Positions 1-5,034 of a stretch of 5,089 nt of DNA are shown piece after piece. The stretch spans positions 1-5,089 of the forward strand of contig SLKH01000364.1 in assembly GCA_007134665.1 (NCBI GenBank), read 5' to 3'. Each line of letters begins with the position of its first letter. The stretch's first letter is position 1. The DNA comes from Balneolaceae bacterium. GTDB lineage: Bacteria > Bacteroidota > Rhodothermia > Balneolales > Balneolaceae. The notes under the pieces are model-generated. The model made no database searches, was not told the DNA's origin, and worked only from the letters and a program-made list of their open reading frames with translations. The position numbers and the translations under genes are program-made.

Positions 1-229
1 TATCAACATTAATGGTCAATACCCGAAGGTCAACCCTTTCAATCTTATCGATAAAGGGAATCAATACGATCAGGCCGGGGCCTTTGGTCATATAAAATTT
101 ACCCAATCTGAAAACTACTCCTCGTTCATACTCCCGAAGGATCTTGAACATTTGCGGCAAAAATACCGCAAGGAATACGACAAGTGTAATCATCCATACC
201 AGGTAGTTAGTTAGTGCACTTTCATCCAT
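1..229 (-). CDS. Slipin / stomatin-like SPFH-domain membrane protein (5' part only)
   Basis: This gene runs off the left edge; only its first 76 codons are present, read from the ATG at 229-227. The fragment has a short N-terminal head, one hydrophobic segment at about residues 9-27, and then the start of a prohibitin-homology (SPFH) domain. REYERGVVFRLG (residues 32-43), KGPGL (49-53) and the PFIDKIERVDLR stretch (58-69) are typical of bacterial and archaeal slipins. Slipins are membrane-anchored scaffold proteins that oligomerise in the inner membrane; their exact role in bacteria is poorly defined. The start lies inside the 3' end of the NfeD gene, with an 8-nt overlap (222-229), so translation is probably coupled. 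In the archaeal pair PH1510/PH1511, the NfeD protease cleaves the slipin near its C-terminus; that region lies outside this window. Identification rests on motif recognition and on the NfeD neighbour, and both agree. Confidence 0.93.
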   Translation of the reverse strand, partial: MDESALTNYLVWMITLVVFLAVFLPQMFKILREYERGVVFRLGKFYMTKGPGLIVLIPFIDKIERVDLRVLTINVD

Positions 230-1565
230 GTGTGGTCTCCTTTACTTTTTTCTTAGGTTTAACTATGATTTTAAGTCCTTCAAAATCCACGATTTCACAT
301 CGTTCGCCCTTATTAATGACATCACCCTCCAGAGTATAAGCATTCCAGTACTCACCTGATACAGATACTCTTCCCCCGGAGCTGTCTACAGTTTCGAGTA
401 CCAGGGCATCTTTTCCAATCAAGGATTCAAGCCCCGCCCGGTGCTCACCAAATTGTGCTTTGATTCCATAGGATACAATCCAGGCAAAAAACAGTGCTGT
501 CAGCAGTGTTGCCGGCACCAGCCAGTAGAGCGAGATCTGCATCTCCTCCGGCATATCCTGAAACAGCATGAGTGCCCCGAGGAAAAATGAGACTGTACCC
601 CCGGTCAGAAGTATTCCGTAGGTTGGCGTGAAAGCTTCTATCACAAAGAGAGCAATGGCAAGCCCCATCAACAGAAAACCGGCGATGTTAATCGGCATTG
701 CTGCAACACCGTATAGCAACAGAATCAGTGCAATCGCACCCGACATACCCGGCACAATCGCACCGGGGTTAGTTACTTCACCCACGATCCCATAAATCGC
801 AATCAGTGTTAAAATCAGCATCACTTCAGGACGCAGAATAAAACTGAAAAAAATCTCTGCGAGATTATTCTCGATACGATTGATCTCTGCTCCTCTGGTA
901 TTCAGAGTTTGTCCTTCAACCTCCATGCCGTGTATCTTATCAAGCAGGTCATCCAGGTTATCTGCGATCAGATCGATAACATTCAGTTCGAGAGCTTCAC
1001 GGCTGGTAACGGAAGCACCGTCTCGAACAGCCGATTTTGCCCACTCGGCATTTCGTCCGCGTTCCTCCGCAATACTTTCGATATAGCTTTCCGAATAGCT
1101 GAAAATTTTCTTTTGGGCAACTGTATCCATCTCTCCGCCGCCCATGGTTACCGGTGATGCTGCGCCGATATTTGTAGCAGGAGCCATAGCTGCAATATGC
1201 GCTGCGAGTGTTATAAATGTACCGGCACTTCCTGCATTTGCTCCCTCAGGTGATACATACACGATAATCGGTAAATCTGATTGCAGCATAATCTGAACGA
1301 TATCCTGTGTAGAATCAAGTAATCCTCCCGGAGTATCCAGTTCCATAATGAGTGCATCGTGTCCTGCTTCCTCTGCGATTCGTTTCGTTCGCTGAAGATA
1401 ATTAGTCGTGGTTGGCCCGATCGTACCTTTTACACTGATTACACTTACAATACCGGGTTCATCGTTCTCCTGTTCATTAACTCCATTATTATCCTGATCC
1501 CAGAAAGCCAACACAGATCCTATCAGGAAAAGGAGAATTGTTATAAATAATTTTTCATTCATCAT
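222..1565 (-). CDS. NfeD long-form membrane-bound serine protease (ClpP-class Ser-Lys dyad)
   Basis: The 447-residue product has the full architecture of long-form NfeD (NfeD1b). A signal peptide or anchor lies at about residues 5-20. A ClpP/crotonase-fold protease domain covers about 38-215, followed by roughly five membrane segments (about 247-264, 269-289, 292-311, 316-335 and 346-366). A C-terminal OB-fold NfeD domain covers about 378-436 and ends in a lysine-rich tail. In the protease domain, LDTPGG (76-81) and NAGSAG (110-115) are visible. By alignment from memory with Pyrococcus PH1510, the nucleophile is Ser113 and the general base is Lys153 (the second Lys of QKKIF), so the enzyme looks catalytically intact. 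Membrane-bound NfeD proteases of this type cleave the hydrophobic C-terminal part of their partner slipin. That partner is encoded directly downstream with an 8-nt overlap. Two consecutive ATG codons stand at 1565-1560; either could be the start, and the first is taken. No strong Shine-Dalgarno sequence precedes them. Confidence 0.95.
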   Translation of the reverse strand: MMNEKLFITILLFLIGSVLAFWDQDNNGVNEQENDEPGIVSVISVKGTIGPTTTNYLQRTKRIAEEAGHDALIMELDTPGGLLDSTQDIVQIMLQSDLPIIVYVSPEGANAGSAGTFITLAAHIAAMAPATNIGAASPVTMGGGEMDTVAQKKIFSYSESYIESIAEERGRNAEWAKSAVRDGASVTSREALELNVIDLIADNLDDLLDKIHGMEVEGQTLNTRGAEINRIENNLAEIFFSFILRPEVMLILTLIAIYGIVGEVTNPGAIVPGMSGAIALILLLYGVAAMPINIAGFLLMGLAIALFVIEAFTPTYGILLTGGTVSFFLGALMLFQDMPEEMQISLYWLVPATLLTALFFAWIVSYGIKAQFGEHRAGLESLIGKDALVLETVDSSGGRVSVSGEYWNAYTLEGDVINKGERCEIVDFEGLKIIVKPKKKVKETTHG

Positions 1566-1787
1566 ATCAGACTCATAAGGCCTATAATATTTATACCTAT
1601 ATACAAAATTTGATGCTGATACAAAGAATCAGCGTTGATCCTCCAACGCACCAAATTGCATGATTATCCGACATATTAACCGACTCCATCGGAACCTGCA
1701 ATAAATCGGAATGGATATGTATAACGTGAACTGATCAAAAACAGTTTCTGATTCCCGAAAAGTAAAATATAACATCTAATTCGCTGA
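1566..1787. other. Divergent intergenic region with small inverted repeats
   Basis: This stretch separates the minus-strand NfeD operon from the plus-strand hydrolase gene and must hold both promoters. No clear Bacteroidota -33/-7 pair (TTTG and TAnnTTTG) was found on either strand. AT-rich stretches such as TATAAAT on the minus strand (near 1585-1591) and TAAAATATAAC on the plus strand (1763-1773) could act as -10-like sequences, but they are too common in AT-rich DNA to call. Two perfect 6-bp inverted repeats overlap by two bases: GCTGAT/ATCAGC (1615-1620 with 1628-1633) and GCGTTG/CAACGC (1632-1637 with 1644-1649). The word ATCGGAA occurs at 1688-1694 and 1705-1711, and again at 1803-1809. 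I see no gene here on the minus strand. Confidence 0.5.
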
Positions 1788-1889
1788 ATGAAACTATTTT
1801 CTATCGGAATCATTTTTTTAGTATCCTTAGTGATCAATTTTATCAGAAACAGGAACCCCATCCTGAGAACACACATCGATATTCTATGA
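1788..1889 (+). CDS. Possible 33-residue membrane microprotein, start-stop overlapping the hydrolase gene
   Basis: A short open frame starts with ATG at 1788, directly after an in-frame TGA at 1785-1787, and ends in TGA at 1887-1889. It would encode 33 residues: a Met-Lys start, a hydrophobic run at about residues 4-19 (LFSIGIIFLVSLVINF), and a basic tail (RNRNPILR, 20-27) as expected for a cytoplasmic flank. The stop overlaps the ATG of the serine hydrolase at 1886 as ATGA, the usual arrangement for translational coupling. That overlap and the membrane-peptide-like composition are the reasons to list it. Against it, no good ribosome binding site is visible, the region is AT-rich so a hydrophobic ORF can arise by chance, and I recognise no family. 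It could be a real microprotein, a leader ORF controlling the hydrolase, or noise. Confidence 0.3.
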   Translation: MKLFSIGIIFLVSLVINFIRNRNPILRTHIDIL

Positions 1890-3091
1890 TTCGAAATTTA
1901 TCTGCAATTCTTTTACTGGCCATTATTATCGGATCGTACCTTGCCTTTACCAATTTCCAACCGGAGCCGGATGTTTCCAAGCCTGAGCCCGAAGAATGGG
2001 TGATGGATCATTCCCTGACTATGTTCCTGGAAGAATTTGCAATGAATTTTGAAGAAGGGCTAAACGGCGAACAAATCCCCGGCGGAGCGGTTGTCATCGT
2101 AAAAGAGGGGCGGGTTGTATTTCAAAAAGGGTTTGGCGTGAAAGAGAGAGGAAAGCCCGAAGAAGTGGATGAACATACCGTATTCAGACTTGGAAGCCTG
2201 TCTAAAGGCTTTACCTCGGTTCTGGCCGGTGTGTTGGCAGAAAAAGGAGCCGTAAGCTGGGATCAGCCAGTATCCAGTTATTTGATGGATTTCAGGCTGA
2301 ATGATCCGGAACAAACCGGCCGGATTCAGGTCAGGCATTTGTTATCTCATACCTCCGGATTGCCACGCCATGCATATACGAATTTGGTGGAAGACGGACT
2401 CTCTTTGGACCTGATTATCCCCCGATTGGAACAGGTACCCCTGATCGCAAAAGAAGGTGCTCAGCATTCCTATCAGAATGCGGCATATTCAGTGGTAGAA
2501 AAAGTTCTGGAAGCCCGGGCTGACACCGACTTTAACACGCTGCTGTATGAAATGCTTTTAAAACCGTTAGAGATGGATCATTCCTCTGTAAGTTTTGACA
2601 GCATATTAAATTCAGGTAATAAAGCATCGCCGCATATCTATAATTCACCTGCACGGGGACGCGTTCCCGTTCCAATTTCCGGGAAATATTACAATGCGGT
2701 TTCTTCCGGTGGGATGAATGCATCTGCCTCAGATATGGGTAAGTGGCTGTTGTTGTTAACAGGGCATTACCCTGAAGTTATTTCTGAAGAGACGCTTGCA
2801 GAAATCTATGAACCGTTAGCTACCATCCGAAACCAACGATTTAGCCGGCATTGGGAGGGAGTGGACGAATCGCATTATGGAATGGGCTGGAGAGTGCTTG
2901 ATAATCATGGACAGAAAATCGTATACCACGGAGGATATGTAAACGGATACCGCAGCGAGATCGCTTTTGCTCCTGAAGATGGGACTGGAATCTGTATACT
3001 CATCAATACCCACTCAAACTATCCGTTAACCGTTATCCCGGACTTCTTTAATCACTTTAAATCAACTCCCTGGAACGTTGCTTCAGAGTGA
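1886..3091 (+). CDS. Beta-lactamase-family (class C / PBP-like) serine hydrolase, exported or membrane-anchored
   Basis: The 401-residue protein belongs to the beta-lactamase/transpeptidase-like superfamily (Pfam PF00144 type). This family contains AmpC-like beta-lactamases, D-alanyl-D-alanine carboxypeptidases and peptidases, and EstB-like esterases. All three active-site motifs are visible: SLSK (104-107, nucleophile Ser104 and Lys107), YQN (196-198, the YxN motif) and HGG (348-350, at the KTG position). HLLSHTSGLP (151-160) is a family hallmark. HGG in place of KTG is usual for the esterase/peptidase branches and does not favour a true antibiotic-resistance enzyme. A hydrophobic stretch at about residues 5-21 has no lipobox Cys, so it is a Sec signal peptide or an N-terminal anchor that places the catalytic domain in the periplasm. 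The substrate cannot be told from sequence; peptidoglycan peptides, D-amino-acid peptides or esters are all possible. The start at 1886 includes the whole export signal; a possible small ORF overlaps it by 4 nt. Confidence 0.93.
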   Translation: MIRNLSAILLLAIIIGSYLAFTNFQPEPDVSKPEPEEWVMDHSLTMFLEEFAMNFEEGLNGEQIPGGAVVIVKEGRVVFQKGFGVKERGKPEEVDEHTVFRLGSLSKGFTSVLAGVLAEKGAVSWDQPVSSYLMDFRLNDPEQTGRIQVRHLLSHTSGLPRHAYTNLVEDGLSLDLIIPRLEQVPLIAKEGAQHSYQNAAYSVVEKVLEARADTDFNTLLYEMLLKPLEMDHSSVSFDSILNSGNKASPHIYNSPARGRVPVPISGKYYNAVSSGGMNASASDMGKWLLLLTGHYPEVISEETLAEIYEPLATIRNQRFSRHWEGVDESHYGMGWRVLDNHGQKIVYHGGYVNGYRSEIAFAPEDGTGICILINTHSNYPLTVIPDFFNHFKSTPWNVASE

Positions 3092-3119
3092 TGTAACGAT
3101 CCCGGTACAATCACCTCTT
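3088..3119 (+). terminator. Weak candidate terminator after the serine hydrolase gene
   Basis: An imperfect hairpin begins at the stop codon. GTGAT (3088-3092) pairs with ATCAC (3109-3113), and GTA (3093-3095) with TAC (3105-3107) next to a bulged A. An A.G mismatch follows, then CG/CG closes an ATCC loop. The downstream tract is only CTCTTTTC, so the U-run is poor. It may still end or weaken transcription before the next gene, whose start is about 90 nt away. Confidence 0.35.
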
Positions 3120-3130
3120 TTCATTTATAA

Positions 3131-3160
3131 TTAACTCTAATTGTAAATTAAGCTTATAAT
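3131..3160 (+). promoter_or_regulatory. Possible sigma70-like promoter for the YaiO-type gene
   Basis: A perfect TATAAT (3155-3160) lies 21 nt before the ATG at 3182. A TTAACT (3131-3136) sits 18 bp upstream of it and matches TTGACA at four of six positions. Transcription would start near 3167, giving a very short leader. The area is AT-rich, so a chance match is possible, and the Bacteroidota-type TAnnTTTG box is absent here. The 90-nt gap after the hydrolase gene fits a separate transcription unit. Confidence 0.35.
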
Positions 3161-3181
3161 CGGCAACTTTTTAAAAGATTA

Positions 3182-4441
3182 ATGATAAAAAATCTGTCAT
3201 CTTTGAATAATTTACTGGTTACCCCAATTGTTCTCTTATTATCTGTTATTCCAATATCTGCTCAGGAAATTGTGGATGTCGATGAAGCGTTTCAAAATGC
3301 CTGGGAAATGGCTTATGCCGGCGAGTATGAGACAGCTCACTCAATCGGTTCAGCAATCCTTGAAATCTCCCCGGAATACCATGATGTCAGGATTTTAAAA
3401 GCCCGTATCTATTCCTGGAATGGCTCATTTGCAGATGCAAGATCGGAGCTTCAGGTTGTACTGAATCAATCACCCGGTCATAAAGAGGCGCATTTAACCC
3501 TGATTGACGTTGAAATTTGGGATCATAATTATCAACAGGCGGTTGAGGCTGGTAAATCTGCAGCCAGGCATCACAATGTTGATCCAGAACTTCTGATCAA
3601 GCTTGCTGCTGCATATCATCTTAACGGGCAGGTGGACGATGCAATGAAGACACTGGCACAGGTTGAACGATTACACCCGGGTAACCGTGACGCAGCAGAG
3701 CTTCGTGAAACCCTTCAGCTCGACCGCCAGCCATTTGCTTTCTCGGCCTCCTATACCTACGATCATTTCAGTGAAGTTTATAATTCCTGGCATTCCGGCT
3801 ACCTTCAGCTTTCGGGGGGAACATCGATCGGAACATGGATTACCAGACTCAATACCGCAAACCGGTTTGATGAAACAGGGTTTCAGCCTGAAATTGATTT
3901 TTATCCTGAATTTGGTGACGGATGGTATGGGTACCTGAATTTCGGTTATTCATCCGGCAGCATTTATCCTGAATTTCGTTATGGTGGAGAACTGTATATA
4001 AGCCTCCCTGCAAACCTTGAAGTTTCTGCCGGAGCACGCCACCTTCGATACCCCCATAATAATATCACATTTCTAACGGGTTCACTGACCGGCTATTTTG
4101 GCAACTGGATGCTCACTGCCCGACCGTATTTCACTCCAAGTGACATCGGAGTATCCCGATCTTATAATTTCTTTCTGAGACGATACCTTGCAGATGCTGA
4201 TAACTACATTACATTGCGTGGAGGATTCGGGTTCTCTCCGGAAGAGAGAACTTTTCAAACAGGGCTGGACGAAATATTCCTTGCCGAATCGAGGTTCATC
4301 GGTATTGAAGCCCAGAAAAGTATCACCGACAGCGTGCTCGGCTTCATTATCTTTGACTACTCCCGGCAGGAGTTCCTCTTCAACCCGGATAATTTCTACA
4401 ACCGTTTTTCCTTACAAACCCGGATAGAGTACCGTTTTTAA
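3182..4441 (+). CDS. TPR-containing YaiO-type outer-membrane beta-barrel protein
   Basis: The 419-residue protein has three parts. A Sec signal peptide (about residues 1-28) has a hydrophobic core LLVTPIVLLLSVIP and a likely cleavage near ISAQ|E. A helical region of TPR-like repeats covers about 34-178; repeated patterns such as AGEYETAHSIGSAIL, NGSFADARSEL, NYQQAVEAGKSA and NGQVDDAMKTL are spaced about 34 residues apart. A C-terminal domain (about 184-419) of alternating aromatic/polar strands follows, separated by Gly/Asn/Asp turns and ending in EYRF. The terminal Phe is the usual signal for BAM-dependent outer-membrane insertion. The barrel pattern resembles the YaiO outer-membrane domain family, known from E. 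coli YaiO and common in Bacteroidota fused to N-terminal TPRs. The TPR part would sit in the periplasm as a protein-binding module. Its function is not established; a link to surface polysaccharide export is only a guess, since no glycosyltransferase is encoded in this window. Confidence 0.87.
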   Translation: MIKNLSSLNNLLVTPIVLLLSVIPISAQEIVDVDEAFQNAWEMAYAGEYETAHSIGSAILEISPEYHDVRILKARIYSWNGSFADARSELQVVLNQSPGHKEAHLTLIDVEIWDHNYQQAVEAGKSAARHHNVDPELLIKLAAAYHLNGQVDDAMKTLAQVERLHPGNRDAAELRETLQLDRQPFAFSASYTYDHFSEVYNSWHSGYLQLSGGTSIGTWITRLNTANRFDETGFQPEIDFYPEFGDGWYGYLNFGYSSGSIYPEFRYGGELYISLPANLEVSAGARHLRYPHNNITFLTGSLTGYFGNWMLTARPYFTPSDIGVSRSYNFFLRRYLADADNYITLRGGFGFSPEERTFQTGLDEIFLAESRFIGIEAQKSITDSVLGFIIFDYSRQEFLFNPDNFYNRFSLQTRIEYRF

Positions 4442-4486
4442 AAGTAACCTGCCGCACTACTCTATTTTCCGTATTTCCGGCCGGTC

Positions 4487-4531
4487 AAAAAAAAATGAGG
4501 TATTTTCTCTTCGAAACAATCCTTATATTTG
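4487..4531 (+). promoter_or_regulatory. Bacteroidota-type promoter of the tRNA-Arg gene, with upstream A-tract
   Basis: TATATTTG at 4524-4531 is a full match to the TAnnTTTG -7 box of the Bacteroidota primary sigma factor. It lies 22 nt before the first tRNA base, so transcription would start near 4536-4538 with a leader of about 16-18 nt. The -33 region has only a TTTT (4503-4506) instead of a clear TTTG. A run of nine A (4487-4495) would fall around -42 to -50, where an UP element would help a stable-RNA promoter. The -7 match is direct; the A-tract role is inference. Confidence 0.55.
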
Positions 4532-4553
4532 AAGCTGTCTTAAAATGCAACAT

Positions 4554-4627
4554 GCGCCCGTAGCTCAATTGGATAGAGCGTCTGGCTTCGGACCAGAAGG
4601 TTTGGGGTTCGAGTCCCTACGGGCGTA
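4554..4627 (+). tRNA. tRNA-Arg, anticodon TCG
   Basis: The 74-nt cloverleaf folds completely. The acceptor stem is GCGCCCG with CGGGCGT (a terminal G.U pair) and discriminator A at 4627. The D stem is GCTC/GAGC. The anticodon stem TCTGG/CCAGA closes the loop CTTCGGA, with anticodon TCG at 4588-4590. A 5-nt variable loop AGGTT is followed by T stem TGGGG/CCCTA around TTCGAGT. UCG reads arginine codons of the CGN box, chiefly CGA. The opening GCGCCCGTAGCTCA is shared with E. coli tRNA-Arg. The 3' CCA is not encoded (CTT follows the discriminator), so it must be added by the CCA-adding enzyme. Confidence 0.97.
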
Positions 4628-4635
4628 CTTTATCT

Positions 4636-4669
4636 AAAGCCTCGTATTCTGAATACGGGGCTTTTTTTT
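4636..4669 (+). terminator. Strong intrinsic terminator of the tRNA-Arg gene
   Basis: A 13-bp stem (4636-4648 with 4652-4664, including one T.G wobble) closes a 3-nt loop CTG. It is followed directly by a T-run through 4669, the last Ts of the stem being part of that run. It begins nine bases after the tRNA discriminator, so the tRNA is probably transcribed alone. Confidence 0.88.
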
Positions 4670-4703
4670 ATTCACAAGCTTCGAACCCGTAGCGTATTCC
4701 GAA

Positions 4704-4736
4704 GATCCGCAATGTCTTTCAGAGATATTGCGGATC
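4704..4736. repeat. 15-bp inverted repeat / stable hairpin with 3-nt loop
   Basis: GATCCGCAAT (4704-4713) and ATTGCGGATC (4727-4736) are perfect inverted copies. The spacer extends the pairing by five more pairs (GTCTT with GAGAT, two of them G.U), leaving the loop TCA. No T-run follows on either strand, so it is not a standard intrinsic terminator. The preceding CTTCG/CGAAG (4679-4683 with 4700-4704) could form a weaker neighbouring hairpin that shares one base. The role is unknown. Confidence 0.8.
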
Positions 4737-4876
4737 AGTAATTCATAAGAAAGGGGAATTCACGCTGCTGGCGGTGTTTTCCGGGTAGTTTGATATCTGA
4801 ATTGCGGTAATCCAAACTGATAATGATTTAGAGGGGTCTGGTGATTTTTATTACTCCTTATGCAAACCGGCAGTAG

Positions 4877-4888
4877 CGCATGCATGCG
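4877..4888. repeat. 12-bp perfect palindrome CGCATGCATGCG
   Basis: The sequence equals its own reverse complement over 12 bases. It sits between GTAG (4873-4876) and CTAC (4895-4898), which could pair around it. A dimeric protein could bind such a site, but no regulator is encoded in the window and chance is possible. Confidence 0.6.
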
Positions 4889-4905
4889 ATTGCTCTACGC
4901 AGCGA

Positions 4906-4942
4906 ACCGGGACGAATCAATCTGACTTTGCACCGTCCCGGT
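4906..4942. repeat. 9-bp perfect inverted repeat with 19-nt spacer
   Basis: ACCGGGACG (4906-4914) and CGTCCCGGT (4934-4942) are exact inverted copies with high GC content, so a stable stem-loop with a 19-nt loop could form in RNA. No T-run follows. The role is unknown; it could be part of a leader RNA or the operator of a gene to the right. Confidence 0.7.
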
Positions 4943-4964
4943 AATGGAAAACATGTTGTGATCA

Positions 4965-5006
4965 AGTTGTTGGCTAAAATTAGTTACATTAAGCCGACGC
5001 AACTAA
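4965..5006. repeat. Two mutually exclusive hairpins
   Basis: AGTTGTTGGCT (4965-4975) can pair with AGCCGACGCAACT (4992-5004) as 11 bp with a two-base bulge. TTAGTT (4980-4985) can instead pair with AACTAA (5001-5006). Both use bases 5001-5004, so only one fold can form at a time. The structure lies about 30 nt before the ATG at 5035. An attenuation-like role is only a suggestion. Confidence 0.45.
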
Positions 5007-5034
5007 CCTGATAAGAAATCGAATTTGTCAAGCT

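Larger units (their letters stand above)
4670..5034. other. Non-coding stretch rich in inverted repeats, no convincing gene
   Basis: No open frame here has convincing length or composition on either strand; the best plus-strand ATG frame (4860-4925) is only 22 codons including the stop. The stretch carries several inverted repeats: a 15-bp hairpin at 4704-4736, AGTTTG/CAAACT (4787-4792 with 4813-4818), the palindrome CGCATGCATGCG (4877-4888), a 9-bp pair at 4906-4942, and two competing hairpins between 4965 and 5006. It could be the 5' region of a gene to the right, a structured RNA, the remains of a mobile element next to the tRNA, or plain intergenic DNA. Confidence 0.5.

Noticed and set aside
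880..1157. Two plus-strand ORFs opposite the NfeD gene
   Set aside because: Both are antisense to a well-supported coding sequence. Their Ser/Arg-rich translations are typical of frame shadows.
1676..1876. 66-codon minus-strand ORF in the divergent intergenic region
   Set aside because: It has no recognisable family, its composition is low-confidence, and no ribosome binding site is visible. It lies opposite the presumed upstream region of the hydrolase gene, and chance open frames of this size are common.
1788..1900. Frameshifted N-terminus of the hydrolase
   Set aside because: The hydrolase has its own complete hydrophobic export segment (residues 5-21) directly after its ATG, so joining the upstream frame would give two signals in tandem. 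A separate ORF is the simpler reading.
1886..3091. Antibiotic-resistance class C beta-lactamase
   Set aside because: HGG at the KTG position, the generic family motifs and the lack of an AmpR-like regulator do not support a dedicated resistance role. Only the broad serine hydrolase family is justified.
4477..4495. CCGGCCGG palindrome plus A-run as a terminator for the YaiO-type gene
   Set aside because: The homopolymer run is A on the plus strand, so it gives no U-tract for plus-strand transcription, and on the minus strand it precedes the palindrome. The palindrome is also too short to form a loop.
4860..4925. Short ORF (22 codons including stop) in the right-end non-coding region
   Set aside because: It is very short, has no family or ribosome binding site, and overlaps the 12-bp palindrome and one arm of the 9-bp inverted repeat.
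4965..5006. Integron attC site
   Set aside because: The GTT-type and AAC-type core words do not fit GTTRRRY/RYYYAAC, and no integron integrase or cassette is present.
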